Part shown: one piece after another, positions 30,661 through 40,272 of the stretch
Layout of the letters: each line of letters opens with the position of its first letter
Position numbering within the stretch: the stretch's first letter is position 1
From: Caulobacter sp.
GTDB lineage: Bacteria > Pseudomonadota > Alphaproteobacteria > Caulobacterales > Caulobacteraceae
DNA: 64,000 bases
Assembly (NCBI GenBank): GCA_021741355.1
Contig: JAIOXZ010000016.1
Location: forward strand, 1-64,000
Direction of reading: 5' to 3'
The notes under the pieces: model-generated
What the model was told of the DNA's origin: nothing
Seen by the model: only the letters and a program-made list of their open reading frames with translations
Database searches by the model: none
Translations under genes and position numbers: made by a program

Positions 30661-31269
30661 CTAGGTCAGGTCCGCGACGTCGAGATCGGTCCGGGCGCCG
30701 GCCAGTTCGGCGCCCATCGCCAGCACGGCAGGCACGAGCGCCTCGACCGTATCCACCGACCGCCAGGAGTTGGCGAATTCCGGCGGCGACAGCTTCTCGC
30801 GGATCGTGTGGAGGAGCAGCTCGAACAGCGGGTCCCAGAAACCGCGCGGATTGTAGAACACCACCGGACAGGCGTGCAGGCCCAGCCGCTGCCAGGACAG
30901 CAGCTCGACGACTTCTTCCAGCGTGCCGATGCCGCCGGGCAGCACGACGAAGGCGTCGGACCGGTCGAACATCATCATCTTGCGTTCGTGCATCGAGGTC
31001 ACGACGATGGTCTCGACATCATCGAACGGCTGCTCCCGGCCCTGCAGGAAGTCGGGAATGATGCCCAGGACCTGGCCGCCGGCGTCATGGGCGCCGCGCG
31101 CGCTGGCGCCCATCAGCCCGACCCCGCCGCCGCCATAGACGAACGTCAGGCCCGCCTTGGCGATTTCCGCGCCGACGGCGTAGGCCGACGACAGGAACGC
31201 CGGGTCCGCATCGTTCGACGAACCGCAATAGACACAGATGGACTCCACGCGGACGGACGGGCTGGGCAT
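30661..31269 (-). CDS. LOG-family protein (nucleotide 5'-monophosphate phosphoribohydrolase)
   Basis: The 202-residue product has the LOG signatures: VYCGSSNDADP at the N-terminus, FVYGGGGVGLMGA, MHERK and the PGGIGTLEE motif that binds the ribose phosphate. Members cleave the N-glycosidic bond of nucleoside monophosphates, including cytokinin ribotides. Length is normal. It converges on gltX. A strong hairpin with a T run on this strand lies 22 bases upstream of its start (31291-31315), an unusual place for a terminator. Confidence 0.93.
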   Translation of the reverse strand: MPSPSVRVESICVYCGSSNDADPAFLSSAYAVGAEIAKAGLTFVYGGGGVGLMGASARGAHDAGGQVLGIIPDFLQGREQPFDDVETIVVTSMHERKMMMFDRSDAFVVLPGGIGTLEEVVELLSWQRLGLHACPVVFYNPRGFWDPLFELLLHTIREKLSPPEFANSWRSVDTVEALVPAVLAMGAELAGARTDLDVADLT

Positions 31270-31290
31270 CTCCTGAGGGCTCCGGGGATG

Positions 31291-31315
31291 AAAAAGGCGC
31301 GCTCGCGAGCGCGCC
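31291..31315 (-). terminator. Terminator-like palindrome ahead of the LOG gene
   Basis: GGCGCGCTCGCGAGCGCGCC (31296-31315) is a perfect 20-base palindrome followed on the minus strand by TTTTT. It resembles an intrinsic terminator reading toward the LOG gene, 22 bases before that gene's ATG, so it would act as a leader attenuator or as a block against antisense transcription. Confidence 0.6.
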
Positions 31316-31366
31316 GTGGGACTATGATCAGCATGATCGGTTTTTGGGGGCAGGGTTGCAAGAGTC

Positions 31367-32161
31367 GTGTCTGTTCGGTTGAGCGTATTGGCGGCTCTGC
31401 TCCCGCTCCTGACCGTAGCCGCCTGTGACGACGGCGGGCGGCCGGCCTGGAAGGCGGAGACGGCGAAGACCGATGTGGTCGCCGGCTATGTGAAGCCGCC
31501 GAGCGTGCTGGCGGCGCGGTCCGGGCGGGGCGGCACGGCGCTGGCGGGCCTCGCGACGCCCGGCGCGCGCGTGCTGCTTGTTGCGCCCGATGGCGGCCAG
31601 ACGGAAGCGCGCGCTGACGACAAGGGCGCCTGGATGATCATGGCGCCGCCGACGGCGACCCTGCGGCTCTATGGCCTGGCGATGACGGTCGGCGAGCGGT
31701 CCGTACAGGCCGAGGGATTTCTGGCCCTGACGCCCGACGGACGGCTGGCGCAGCTGCGGCCCGGCGCGGGTGCGCTGGTCCTGTCTCCGGCGTCGCGACG
31801 CCCCCGCATTCTCGCCCTGGATTTCGATCGCGACGGCGCGGCGATGGTGTCGGGGGTTGGCACCATCAGCGCGGAGGTCGGCCTGCGGCTCGACCGCACC
31901 GCCGCGGGCGGTTCGATGATCGACCGCCAGGGCCGGTTCAGTTTCGCCCTCAGCCGGCCGATGAGCCAGGCCGCGCATGACCTGGAAATCTCCGGCGAAG
32001 GCGGTGAGGACACGGTCACCGTAACCACGTCGCAGCCGACCGATCCCGGCGACCTTTACCGCGCCTCGCGGTTGGCCGGCGCCTGGCGGATTGACTGGCG
32101 CACGCCGGGCGGCGGCGTGCAGTCGACGCTGCTGTTCGATCCCGTAACGGCGGCGCGCTGA
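31367..32161 (+). CDS. Putative lipoprotein, hypothetical
   Basis: The 264-residue product starts with GTG and has a lipoprotein signal (LLPLLTVAAC, lipid-modified Cys20 expected). The mature part is beta-rich and contains a segment resembling a carboxypeptidase-regulatory or invasin-like module (GLATPGARVLLVAPDGGQTEARADDKGAWMI). Its TGA overlaps the ATG of the next gene (TGATG), so it is translationally coupled to the ABC transporter and may work with it at the envelope. I do not recognise a named family. Confidence 0.75.
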   Translation: MSVRLSVLAALLPLLTVAACDDGGRPAWKAETAKTDVVAGYVKPPSVLAARSGRGGTALAGLATPGARVLLVAPDGGQTEARADDKGAWMIMAPPTATLRLYGLAMTVGERSVQAEGFLALTPDGRLAQLRPGAGALVLSPASRRPRILALDFDRDGAAMVSGVGTISAEVGLRLDRTAAGGSMIDRQGRFSFALSRPMSQAAHDLEISGEGGEDTVTVTTSQPTDPGDLYRASRLAGAWRIDWRTPGGGVQSTLLFDPVTAAR

Positions 32162-34014
32162 TGCGCGGCCAGGCAGCCCGCGCTCGTCGCGGCGAACCCT
32201 CCGGCGTCCCGACCGAGCCGCCCCAGCCGCCACGCGCCCGGCCGCTGACGGCGTTGAAGGACCTCGCCGGCCTGGTGCTGCGGTCGAAGGCGCCCGGCCT
32301 GGCCTGGCGGCTCACCACGGCGCTGGTCCTGACCCTGGCCGGCAAGGTGCTGGGGGTGACCGCCCCGCTGCTGCTCGGCGCGGCCGTCAACCGGCTGGCG
32401 GCCGGCCAGAGCGCCGGGGTGCAGGTCGGTGCGGCCTTCGCCGGCATGGCCCTGGGCTGGGCCCTGATCCGCTTCCTGTCCGCCGCCGCGCCCCAGGCCC
32501 GCGACGCCATCGTCACGCCCGTCGCCCAGGCCGCCCAGGCCAAGGCGGCGTCGGAGACCTTCGCCCACGCCCTGTCGCTGTCGATGGACTTCCATCAGAC
32601 CAAGCGGACCGGATCGCTCTCGCGGGTCATCGACCGTGGCGCGCGCTCGATGGACTTCCTGCTTCGGGCGCTGGTGTTCAACCTCGGCCCGACGGTCATC
32701 GAACTGTTCATCGCCGCCGGGGTGCTGGCCGTGACCTATGACTGGCGGTTCGCGGCCGTCGCGGTGGCCACGGTGGCGGTCTATGTCGTGCTGACCTTCT
32801 CGTTCTCGGACTGGCGGATCGCCCACCGACGCGCGCTCAACGAGGCCGACCAGGAGGCGGCCGGCCGGGCGGTCGACGCGCTGATGAACTACGAGACGGT
32901 CAAGACCTTCGGCGCCGAGGGCCGCGCCGTGGCGACCTACGAGGTCGCCCTGCGGCAGTACAGCGCCGCCCAGATCCTGGCGACCAACTCCCTGACCCTG
33001 ATGAACACCGCCCAGACCGGGATCATGAGCCTTGGCCTCGGCCTGATGGCGGTTATGGCCGGCTACGAGGCGTCCGCCGGCCGGATGGGGCCGGGCGACG
33101 TCACCGCCGCCGTCCTGATCATGATCAACCTCTATGGGCCGCTGAACATCCTTGGCTTCGCCTACCGCGAAATCCGCCAGTCGTTCATCGACATGGAGGC
33201 GATGCTGGACCTTCGCCGGCAGGCGCCGGATGTCGCCGAGGCGCCGGACGCCCGCGATCTGCCACCGGCCCCGGCGGGGCAGGGCGGGGAGGTGGTGTTC
33301 GAAGCCGTCTCCTTCCGTCACGGCGCGCGGTCCGAGGGCATCTCCGACGTCGGCTTCCGCGCAGCGCCGGGAACCACCGTGGCGCTGGTCGGTCCCTCCG
33401 GGGCGGGCAAGACCACGCTGGTGCGGCTGGCCCTGCGCCTGATCGACCCGCAGTCGGGGCGGATTCTGATCGACGGCGTCGACCTGCGCGACCTGCGGAT
33501 GGCCAGCCTGCGCCGGGCCGTGGCGCTGGTGCCCCAGGACGTGGCGCTGTTCAACGATACGCTGGAGGTCAACATCGCCTTCGGGCGCCCTGACGCCTCA
33601 CCGCAGGAGGTGGCGGCCGCGGCGGAGGCGGCCGAGCTGTCGTCCTTCATCGAAGGCCTGCCCGAGGGCATGGCGATCCGGGTCGGCGAGCGGGGGCTGA
33701 AGCTGTCCGGCGGCGAACGCCAGCGGGTCGGCCTCGCCCGCGCCTTGCTGGCTGATCCGCGCGTGCTGATCCTCGACGAAGCCACCAGCGCGCTGGACTC
33801 CCGCACCGAGGCGGCGATCCAGGAGACCCTGCGCAAGGCGCGGCAGGGCCGCACGACCCTGGTCGTGGCCCACCGCCTGTCGACGATCGCCGACGCCGAC
33901 GAGATCCTCGTCCTCAAGCGGGGCCGGGTCGTCGAGCGCGGCGCGCATGACGACCTTCTGGCGGCGGGCGGCGAGTACGCCACCCTGTGGAAGCGCCAGA
34001 CGCGCGGGAAGTAA
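32161..34014 (+). CDS. Atm1-type ABC exporter (fused permease-ATPase)
   Basis: The 617-residue half-transporter has six membrane helices (about 55-330) and a C-terminal ATPase with Walker A GPSGAGKTT (411-419), signature LSGGERQ (515-521) and Walker B VLILDEATSALDS. The MDFHQTKRTGSLSRVIDRG and LMNYETVKTFGAE segments are typical of the Atm1/ABCB7/HMT1 group, which exports glutathione-linked sulfur species or metal conjugates. Its start overlaps the stop of the upstream lipoprotein gene. Confidence 0.92.
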   Translation: MRGQAARARRGEPSGVPTEPPQPPRARPLTALKDLAGLVLRSKAPGLAWRLTTALVLTLAGKVLGVTAPLLLGAAVNRLAAGQSAGVQVGAAFAGMALGWALIRFLSAAAPQARDAIVTPVAQAAQAKAASETFAHALSLSMDFHQTKRTGSLSRVIDRGARSMDFLLRALVFNLGPTVIELFIAAGVLAVTYDWRFAAVAVATVAVYVVLTFSFSDWRIAHRRALNEADQEAAGRAVDALMNYETVKTFGAEGRAVATYEVALRQYSAAQILATNSLTLMNTAQTGIMSLGLGLMAVMAGYEASAGRMGPGDVTAAVLIMINLYGPLNILGFAYREIRQSFIDMEAMLDLRRQAPDVAEAPDARDLPPAPAGQGGEVVFEAVSFRHGARSEGISDVGFRAAPGTTVALVGPSGAGKTTLVRLALRLIDPQSGRILIDGVDLRDLRMASLRRAVALVPQDVALFNDTLEVNIAFGRPDASPQEVAAAAEAAELSSFIEGLPEGMAIRVGERGLKLSGGERQRVGLARALLADPRVLILDEATSALDSRTEAAIQETLRKARQGRTTLVVAHRLSTIADADEILVLKRGRVVERGAHDDLLAAGGEYATLWKRQTRGK

Positions 34015-34025
34015 GCCCGGGCGGC

Positions 34026-37000
34026 CTACGCCTGCGGCGGCGGCGCTGTCCTGACGGCGTCGCCGTGGCGGCGGCGGTCGCTCCAGCGCTGGCGGTAGCG
34101 CACCATCCGGTAGATGTTGCCGAAGCGTCGGGCCAGGGTGCCCGGCGCGGCCAGCGCGGCCGGCGTCAGGAACAGGGTCAGCAGGGTCGAGAAGCTGAGA
34201 CCCCAGACAACGGCGCCCGACAGCTGGACCCACCATTCCGAGCCCGGCGCCTTGTACTCCATGTGCGCCCCGCGGAAGTTCGGGTGCAGCTGGAACATCA
34301 GCGGCAGCAGGCCGATGACCGTCACCACCGTCGTCAGCATGACCGGCCGGAAGCGCTGGACGGCGGCGCGCATGGCCGCTTCGTCGGCCGCATAGCCCTG
34401 TCGGCGCAGCTGGTAGAACGTGTCCACCAGCACGATGTTGTGGCCGACGATGACCCCGGCGAGGGCGACGATCCCGGTCCCGAGCATCAGCACCGAGATG
34501 TACTCGAACGTCCCGAACAGGTTCACCACGACACCCAGCAGCACGCCCATCGTCGACAGGACCACCGCCGAGAGGGTGACGAAGATCCCGTAGAAGCTGT
34601 TGAACTGCCACAGCAGGATGATGCCCATCATGAACAGGGCGGCGGCCATGGCGGTGGCGAAGAACACCGCCGCCTCCGCGCCTTCCTCGTCGGCGCCGGT
34701 GAATTTCCAGCGAACCGAGGGGTCGAGCGGGGCCTTTTCGAGCCAGGCGCGCATTTCGGTGATCTTGAGGTTGGCGGCGACGCCGGGCGCGGCATTGGCC
34801 TGGATGATCACCAGACGCTGGCCGTCGCGACGCTGGATCGAGGTCACCTGCTGGGCCGGCGTCTGCTTGATCAGATAGCTGGCCGGGACCGCGCCCATCG
34901 GCGTGCTGATCTTCAGGTTCTGGAAGGCCGCCAGGTTGCGGCTCTCCGGCGTGAAGCGGACGCGGATGTCGAGCTCGTCCTCGGCGTCGTCAGGCCGGAA
35001 GCGGCCGACCAGCACGCCGTCGGTGACGAACTGGATCGCCTGGCCGACGCTGAGCACATCGACGCCGTAGCGGCCGGCGGCCTCGCGATCGACGCTGACG
35101 TTCCATTCAATGCCGGGCGAGGCGCGGTTGTCGTCCAGTTCGATCAGCTGGCGGTCGCTGGTCATCCGCGTCTTGACCATGTCGGCGGCCTTGTTCAGCG
35201 CTTCGGGGTTGGGGCCGCGCAGTTCGACCTGCACGTCCTTGCCCTGGGGCGGACCGTTCTGCGGCGGACGGATTTCGACCAGCACGCCGGGCACGTCGGC
35301 GATGCGCTTGCGGATCTCGGCCTCGATGTCGGCCCCGCGCAGGCCCAGCTCCTTGCGGCCCTCGAAGTCGAGGAAGTCGACCGAGATGCGGCCGATCGCG
35401 TCGTTGGGCGGCGCGCCGAAGCCGCCGCCGCCGCTGAAGCGGCCTGAGCTGACGTAGACGCTGTCGATGCCCTTGACGCCCTGGAGCCGCTGTTCGACGC
35501 GGCGGACCAGCTGGTCGGCGGCCGGCGCGGCGAGGTTGCCGCGCGCCTTGACCCAGATGCTGACGTACTCGGGATCCTCGTCGAGGAAGAACTCCGTACG
35601 GTGCTCCTTGGCGCCAAAGGCGAACATGATGCCGAAGACGATCGCGAGCGCCGCGATGGTCACGCGGAAGGGGTGGTGGCCCGCGGCCCATAGGGTGCGC
35701 GCGTACCAGCCCATGAAGCCCTTCATCTCGCGCGGATCACCCCGCTCGGACTTCTCGATCTCGGCCAGATGCTCCTCGTCGATCCCCGCCTTGCGACCAA
35801 AGATCGAGCCCAGCGCGGGCGTGAAGATCAGGGCCACGAAGATCGAGGCGCTGAGCACCATCATCAGGGTGATCGGCAGGAAGCTCATGAACTTCCCGGG
35901 GATCGAGTTCCAGAACAGGAACGGGATGAAGGCGCAGAGCGTCGTCAGGGTGCCGTTGACCACCGGCCAGAACATCCGCTTGCCGGCGGCGGCGAACGCC
36001 TTCTCCCGGTCCATGCCCTCGGCCATTTTCCGGTCGGCGTACTCGACGACCACGATGCCCCCGTCCACGAGGATGCCGACGGCCAGCACCAGGCCGAACA
36101 TGACCATCTGGTTCAGCGTCAGCCCGAAGGCCTTGAGCAGAAGGAAGCCGATCATGAAGCAGATCGGGATCGACATGCCGACCATCAGGCCCTGGCGAAC
36201 GCCGAGGCTGGCGACGATGATGATCATCACCAGAATGGTCGCGATGATCAGACCGCTTTCCAGAATGGTCAGGCTGCGCTCGATGAACTCGCTTTCGTCG
36301 AAGGTGTAGTCGACCTCGATCGTGTTCATCCCGGCGGCCTTCCAGCGCGCCTGCTCCTCGGCGGTGATCCGGCGCACGTCCTTCACCGAGTCGAGGATGT
36401 TAGCGCCCGAGCGCTTGACCACGTCGATCGAGAAGGCCGGCTGGCCGTTGAAGCGCGAGATCCGGCCCGGCTCCTTGAAGGTGCGGCGCACCTCGCCGAT
36501 GTCGCCGATGGTGATCAGGCGGTCGCCGTTGCGCTTGATCGGCAGCGCGAGGATGTCGGCGGGGTTCTCGACCACGCCGGGAACCTTGACCGCGAACTTG
36601 CCCTGGTCGGTCTGCAGATAGCCGGCCGGGACCAGCTGGTTGTTCCGCGCGATGACCTGCGCCAGCTCGGGGGCGGTGACGTTGGCCGCCTCCATCCGCG
36701 CCGGATCGATGGTCACTTCCATGAACTCTTCGCGCCCGCCGCTCAGCTCGGTGCGCAGCACGCCGGGCAGGGCCTCGTAGCGGTCCTGCAGCTCGCGGGC
36801 GGTCTGGTAGAGGGTGCGCTCGGGCGCCGGGCCGAACAGCATGATCCCGATGAAGGGATCGTCGCTGACGTTGGCCTCCTGGATGAAGGGCTCCTCGGCG
36901 TCGGGCGGGAAGCGGCCGCGAGCCATGTCCACCTTGGCGCGGACGTCCTGCAAGACCTTGTCTTTGTTGAAACTTACCTCGAATTCGAGATAGATCATCG

Positions 37001-37313
37001 CCGCGTTCTGCATCGCGACGCCGTTCATTTCCTTCAGGCCCTCAAGGGACTGAAGCTCGCGCTCCAGCGGGCGCACGAGCAGGCGCTCGGAGTCCTCGGG
37101 CGAGACGCCGGGGTAGGGCACCTGGATCATCACGAATGGCACGGTGATGTCCGGCTCGGATTCGCGCGGCAGGTTCAGATAGGTGATCAGGCCGAAGAAG
37201 GTCGCGATGGCGGCGATGCCGAGCACGACCTTGCGGCGCAGGATCGCGCCGTCGATCAGGCCATCCATCAGTCCCCGCTTGGGGGCCGGACCATCGTGCT
37301 GGGCGTCGCTCAT
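34026..37313 (-). CDS. RND efflux permease
   Basis: The 1095-residue permease has the duplicated RND layout of twelve membrane helices and two large periplasmic loops. In TM4 the usual Asp-Asp pair reads VDGGIVVVEY: Asp417 is kept but the second Asp is Gly418, which leaves one carboxylate for proton coupling. The C-terminal TM segment GVIVGHNIVLVDTF is conserved. It is cotranscribed with the adaptor gene 28 bases upstream (37342). Substrates are unknown; no outer-membrane partner is adjacent, though a TolC-like protein is encoded at 49776. Confidence 0.93.
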   Translation of the reverse strand: MSDAQHDGPAPKRGLMDGLIDGAILRRKVVLGIAAIATFFGLITYLNLPRESEPDITVPFVMIQVPYPGVSPEDSERLLVRPLERELQSLEGLKEMNGVAMQNAAMIYLEFEVSFNKDKVLQDVRAKVDMARGRFPPDAEEPFIQEANVSDDPFIGIMLFGPAPERTLYQTARELQDRYEALPGVLRTELSGGREEFMEVTIDPARMEAANVTAPELAQVIARNNQLVPAGYLQTDQGKFAVKVPGVVENPADILALPIKRNGDRLITIGDIGEVRRTFKEPGRISRFNGQPAFSIDVVKRSGANILDSVKDVRRITAEEQARWKAAGMNTIEVDYTFDESEFIERSLTILESGLIIATILVMIIIVASLGVRQGLMVGMSIPICFMIGFLLLKAFGLTLNQMVMFGLVLAVGILVDGGIVVVEYADRKMAEGMDREKAFAAAGKRMFWPVVNGTLTTLCAFIPFLFWNSIPGKFMSFLPITLMMVLSASIFVALIFTPALGSIFGRKAGIDEEHLAEIEKSERGDPREMKGFMGWYARTLWAAGHHPFRVTIAALAIVFGIMFAFGAKEHRTEFFLDEDPEYVSIWVKARGNLAAPAADQLVRRVEQRLQGVKGIDSVYVSSGRFSGGGGFGAPPNDAIGRISVDFLDFEGRKELGLRGADIEAEIRKRIADVPGVLVEIRPPQNGPPQGKDVQVELRGPNPEALNKAADMVKTRMTSDRQLIELDDNRASPGIEWNVSVDREAAGRYGVDVLSVGQAIQFVTDGVLVGRFRPDDAEDELDIRVRFTPESRNLAAFQNLKISTPMGAVPASYLIKQTPAQQVTSIQRRDGQRLVIIQANAAPGVAANLKITEMRAWLEKAPLDPSVRWKFTGADEEGAEAAVFFATAMAAALFMMGIILLWQFNSFYGIFVTLSAVVLSTMGVLLGVVVNLFGTFEYISVLMLGTGIVALAGVIVGHNIVLVDTFYQLRRQGYAADEAAMRAAVQRFRPVMLTTVVTVIGLLPLMFQLHPNFRGAHMEYKAPGSEWWVQLSGAVVWGLSFSTLLTLFLTPAALAAPGTLARRFGNIYRMVRYRQRWSDRRRHGDAVRTAPPPQA

Positions 37314-37341
37314 CTGTTCGCTTCCCCTGGATACGCTCCGG

Positions 37342-38418
37342 CTACCTGGCCGGGACGCGAACCTTCTGGCCTTCGGACACGTAGGACTGGCCGGCGGTGA
37401 TCACCCGCGCGTCGCCGCGCAGGCCGGTCACCCAGACGCCTTCGGGGGTTTCTTCGAGCACCGTCACCGCGACGAAGGCGACGCGGTCGCCGTCGATGAG
37501 GTAGCGGATGCCCTGCCGGCCGGCGGAGTCGAGCACCAGCGCGGTCGTCGGCACCAGGTGGGCCGGGCCCGCGCCGGTGGTGATCTGGACCTCGGCGGAC
37601 AGACCCGACCGCGACCGGCCGCCGGCGTTGGCCGCCTCGATCTCGATGCGGTAGGTGCGGGTGGCCGGATCGGCGTCTCGCGCGACCAGACGCACCCGGC
37701 CGGACAGGATCTCGCCGGACACCAGGGTGGCGGTGGCGACCGCGCCGACGCGGATGCCGCTGACGTCACGCTCGGCGACGTCGGTGACGATCACCAGCGG
37801 ATCCAGCTGGATCATGGTGCCGCAGGCGCCGCCCGGCGCGAGATAGGTGCCGACCTCGGCCTCGCGGCGGTCGAACACGCCGCTGAACGGCGCGCGGATG
37901 TTGACCTGGTCGAGCAGCACCTGCGCCTGGCGGACCTGGGCGGTGGCGCCGTCGAGGTTGGCCTGGGCCTGCAACACCTGGGTCTGCGAGCGATAGCCCT
38001 GGGCGGCCAGCCGGTCGGAGGCCTCCTTCTCGAGCTGCCGCGTGCGGAGCAGGGCGCGGGCCTGGTCGAGGCTGGCCTGGCGAGCGTCGGTGGAAATACG
38101 GCACAGCACGGTGCCGCGAGCGACGAACGAGCCCTCGCGCGCCGGCGTGGCGGCCACGGGGCCAGCCGTTTCGGCGCGGACGATGACGGTCTTGTTGGCC
38201 TCGGTGCGGCCACGGACGCTGACGACATAGGCGCGCTGGGCCTCGGGGATCGTCGCCACCTGCACAAGCGGCGCGGCAGGTCCCTTGGGCGCAGCCGCCT
38301 CAGCGGCGGCCTTCTTGTCGTCCTTGCCGAACATCCCGACGATGCCGCCGACGATGAAGAACAGGGCGACAGCCGCCGCGATTCCGCCGGCAACCAGGTA
38401 AGACTGTTTGATCTTCAT
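37342..38418 (-). CDS. RND efflux periplasmic adaptor subunit
   Basis: The 358-residue membrane-fusion protein has an N-terminal membrane anchor (about 7-30), a lipoyl-type half motif (GPVAATPAREGSFVARGTVLCRI), a helical hairpin (about 100-160), the matching half (RAPFSGVFDRREAEVGTYL), and a beta-barrel and membrane-proximal domain. It links the pump at 34026 to an outer-membrane channel. It is first in the two-gene operon and divergent from kynU; palindromes in the shared gap may be operators. Confidence 0.93.
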   Translation of the reverse strand: MKIKQSYLVAGGIAAAVALFFIVGGIVGMFGKDDKKAAAEAAAPKGPAAPLVQVATIPEAQRAYVVSVRGRTEANKTVIVRAETAGPVAATPAREGSFVARGTVLCRISTDARQASLDQARALLRTRQLEKEASDRLAAQGYRSQTQVLQAQANLDGATAQVRQAQVLLDQVNIRAPFSGVFDRREAEVGTYLAPGGACGTMIQLDPLVIVTDVAERDVSGIRVGAVATATLVSGEILSGRVRLVARDADPATRTYRIEIEAANAGGRSRSGLSAEVQITTGAGPAHLVPTTALVLDSAGRQGIRYLIDGDRVAFVAVTVLEETPEGVWVTGLRGDARVITAGQSYVSEGQKVRVPAR

Positions 38419-38513
38419 CTACGACCCCGGAGCGCAACCCGTGGTCGGGCGCGCCCAGGCGCGTCCGTAAACCCACCCCCGGGAGCCTATCTGAACACTG
38501 TCCATATGCTGAC

Positions 38514-38532
38514 TTTGCGAGTGGCCCGCAAA
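38514..38532. promoter_or_regulatory. Operator-like inverted repeat between adaptor and kynU
   Basis: TTTGCG and CGCAAA form perfect six-base arms around seven bases. It lies 96 bases upstream of the RND adaptor start and 68 bases upstream of kynU. A dimeric regulator could act on either gene; none is adjacent. Confidence 0.45.
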
Positions 38533-38539
38533 TGAAATT

Positions 38540-38558
38540 CCGGAAATGTTCCGTTTTT
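38540..38558 (+). promoter_or_regulatory. Small hairpin CCGGAA-ATG-TTCCG with T run
   Basis: The arms CGGAA (38541-38545) and TTCCG (38549-38553) are followed by TTTTT. The element sits 42 bases before the kynU start. The stem is short for a terminator; it may be a second operator or a leader hairpin. Confidence 0.3.
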
Positions 38559-38599
38559 GTAGGCTGGTTTCCCTGCCTGCCGCGCCCGATAAGGCAGGG

Positions 38600-39820
38600 A
38601 TGACCGCCGGCCCCGACCCGCACCGTCTTGACGCCCAGGATCCGCTGGCGCCGTTTCGCGATGCGTTCCTGCGGGAGGAGGGGCTGATCTACCTCTGCGG
38701 CAACTCTCTGGGACCGCTGCCGCTCGCCACGCGGGAGCGTATGACGCAGGTCGTCGCGCGGGAATGGGGGACGGGCCTGGTGCGCGGCTGGAACAGCCAC
38801 GACTGGATCGGCGCCGCCCGCCGGGTCGGCGACCAGTTGTCGGCGCTTGTCGGCGCGAACCCCGGCGAGGTGATCGTCGCCGACTCCACCTCGGCCAATC
38901 TCTACAAGCTGGCCGTGGCGGCCATGCAGGCCCGGCCGGGCCGCTCGGTGATTCTCAGCGAACCCGGCGACTTCCCGACCGACCTCTACATGCTCGAAGG
39001 CGTGATCCGGACGCTCGGCGGCGGCCGTCGTCTGGAGCTGCGTGAGGCCGCCGACATCGAGGCCGCCCTGACCGCCGACGTCGGCGTGCTGGTCCTGTGT
39101 CACGTCCACTACAAGACCGCCGCGGTCCGCGACATGGCTCGCCTGACCCGGGCAGCCCACGCCGTCGGCGCGCTGGTGATCTGGGATCTCAGCCACAGCG
39201 CCGGCATCATCGATGTCGACCTGAACGGCTGTGGCGCGGACCTGGCGGTCGGCTGCGGCTACAAGTACCTGAACGGCGGACCCGGCGCTCCGGCCTTCCT
39301 GTTCGTCGCGGCGCGACACCAGGCGGCGCTGGTCTCGCCCCTGTCCGGCTGGATGGGCCATGCCGCGCCGTTCGCCTTCGTCGACGACTACCAGCCGGCG
39401 CCGGGAATCGAACGCTTCGCCTGCGGCACCCCGCCGATCCTCAGTCTTTCAGCGCTCGAAGGCGGCGTCGCCCTGTCGGTCCAGGCCGGCGCGGCGGCCA
39501 TCGCGGCCAAGACCCGCGCGCTGGGCGACCTGTTCATCGCCCGCGTGGGCGACGCGCTTGAGCTGATCAGCCCGGCCGACGGTGCGGCGCGCGGCGGCCA
39601 TGTCGCCTTCCGCCACCCGGAGGCCTACGCCATCGTCCAGGCCCTGATGGCGCGCGGCGTCGTCGGGGATTTCCGCGCGCCCGACGTCATGCGCCTTGGC
39701 CTCTCGCCCCTGCCGCTGTCGTTCGCCGAGGTTGCCCGCGCGGCCGATCTGCTGGTGGAAGTCCTCGCCACGCGCGCCTATGACGACCCGGCGTTCAAGG
39801 TCCGCGCGACCGTCACCTGA
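38600..39820 (+). CDS. kynU: Kynureninase
   Basis: Kynureninase (406 residues from the ATG at 38600) cleaves kynurenine to anthranilate and alanine in tryptophan breakdown. Family blocks are [25 protein letters not shown], the [11 protein letters not shown] strand, [16 protein letters not shown] and the PLP-binding lysine Lys222 in [14 protein letters not shown], followed by [12 protein letters not shown] start at 38546 would add a poorly conserved tail. Other kyn genes are not in the window; it heads a likely operon with a glyoxalase-fold gene and an SDR gene. Confidence 0.96.
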   Translation: MTAGPDPHRLDAQDPLAPFRDAFLREEGLIYLCGNSLGPLPLATRERMTQVVAREWGTGLVRGWNSHDWIGAARRVGDQLSALVGANPGEVIVADSTSANLYKLAVAAMQARPGRSVILSEPGDFPTDLYMLEGVIRTLGGGRRLELREAADIEAALTADVGVLVLCHVHYKTAAVRDMARLTRAAHAVGALVIWDLSHSAGIIDVDLNGCGADLAVGCGYKYLNGGPGAPAFLFVAARHQAALVSPLSGWMGHAAPFAFVDDYQPAPGIERFACGTPPILSLSALEGGVALSVQAGAAAIAAKTRALGDLFIARVGDALELISPADGAARGGHVAFRHPEAYAIVQALMARGVVGDFRAPDVMRLGLSPLPLSFAEVARAADLLVEVLATRAYDDPAFKVRATVT

Positions 39821-39831
39821 GGAGTCCGCTC

Positions 39832-40272
39832 ATGCACTATCTGCACACCATGGTCCGGGTGAAGGACCTCGACGCGTCGCTGGACTTCTATGTGAACAAG
39901 CTCGGCCTCGCCCAGGTCTCGCGCGTCGATGTCGAGGCGGGGCGGTTCAGCCTGGTGTTCCTCGCCGCGCCGGACGATGTCGAGGCGGCCCGCGAGAAGC
40001 GCGCGCCGACGATCGAGCTGACCTGGAACTGGGACACCGAGGACTATCAGGGCGGCCGCAATTTCGGCCACCTGGCCTACGCGGTCGACGACATCTACGC
40101 GACCTGCCAGCGCCTGCTGGACGGCGGGGTGACGATCAACCGGCCGCCGCGCGACGGTCACATGGCCTTCATCCGCTCGCCGGACAACATCTCCATCGAA
40201 CTGCTGCAGAAGGGGCCGAACCTGCCGCCGGCCGAGCCCTGGGCCTCTATGCCGAACACGGGCGTCTGGTGA
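39832..40272 (+). CDS. VOC-family glyoxalase I-like protein (lactoylglutathione lyase)
   Basis: The 146-residue product has two beta-alpha-beta-beta-beta modules with the four metal-ligand positions of glyoxalase I: His5 (LHTMVRV), Glu62 (PTIELTWNW), His80 (NFGHLAYAV) and Glu123 (NISIELLQK). The retained [16 protein letters not shown] loop is typical of GloA. This would convert the methylglyoxal-glutathione adduct to lactoylglutathione. It starts 12 bases after kynU and its stop overlaps the next start (TGATG). Confidence 0.92.
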   Translation: MHYLHTMVRVKDLDASLDFYVNKLGLAQVSRVDVEAGRFSLVFLAAPDDVEAAREKRAPTIELTWNWDTEDYQGGRNFGHLAYAVDDIYATCQRLLDGGVTINRPPRDGHMAFIRSPDNISIELLQKGPNLPPAEPWASMPNTGVW

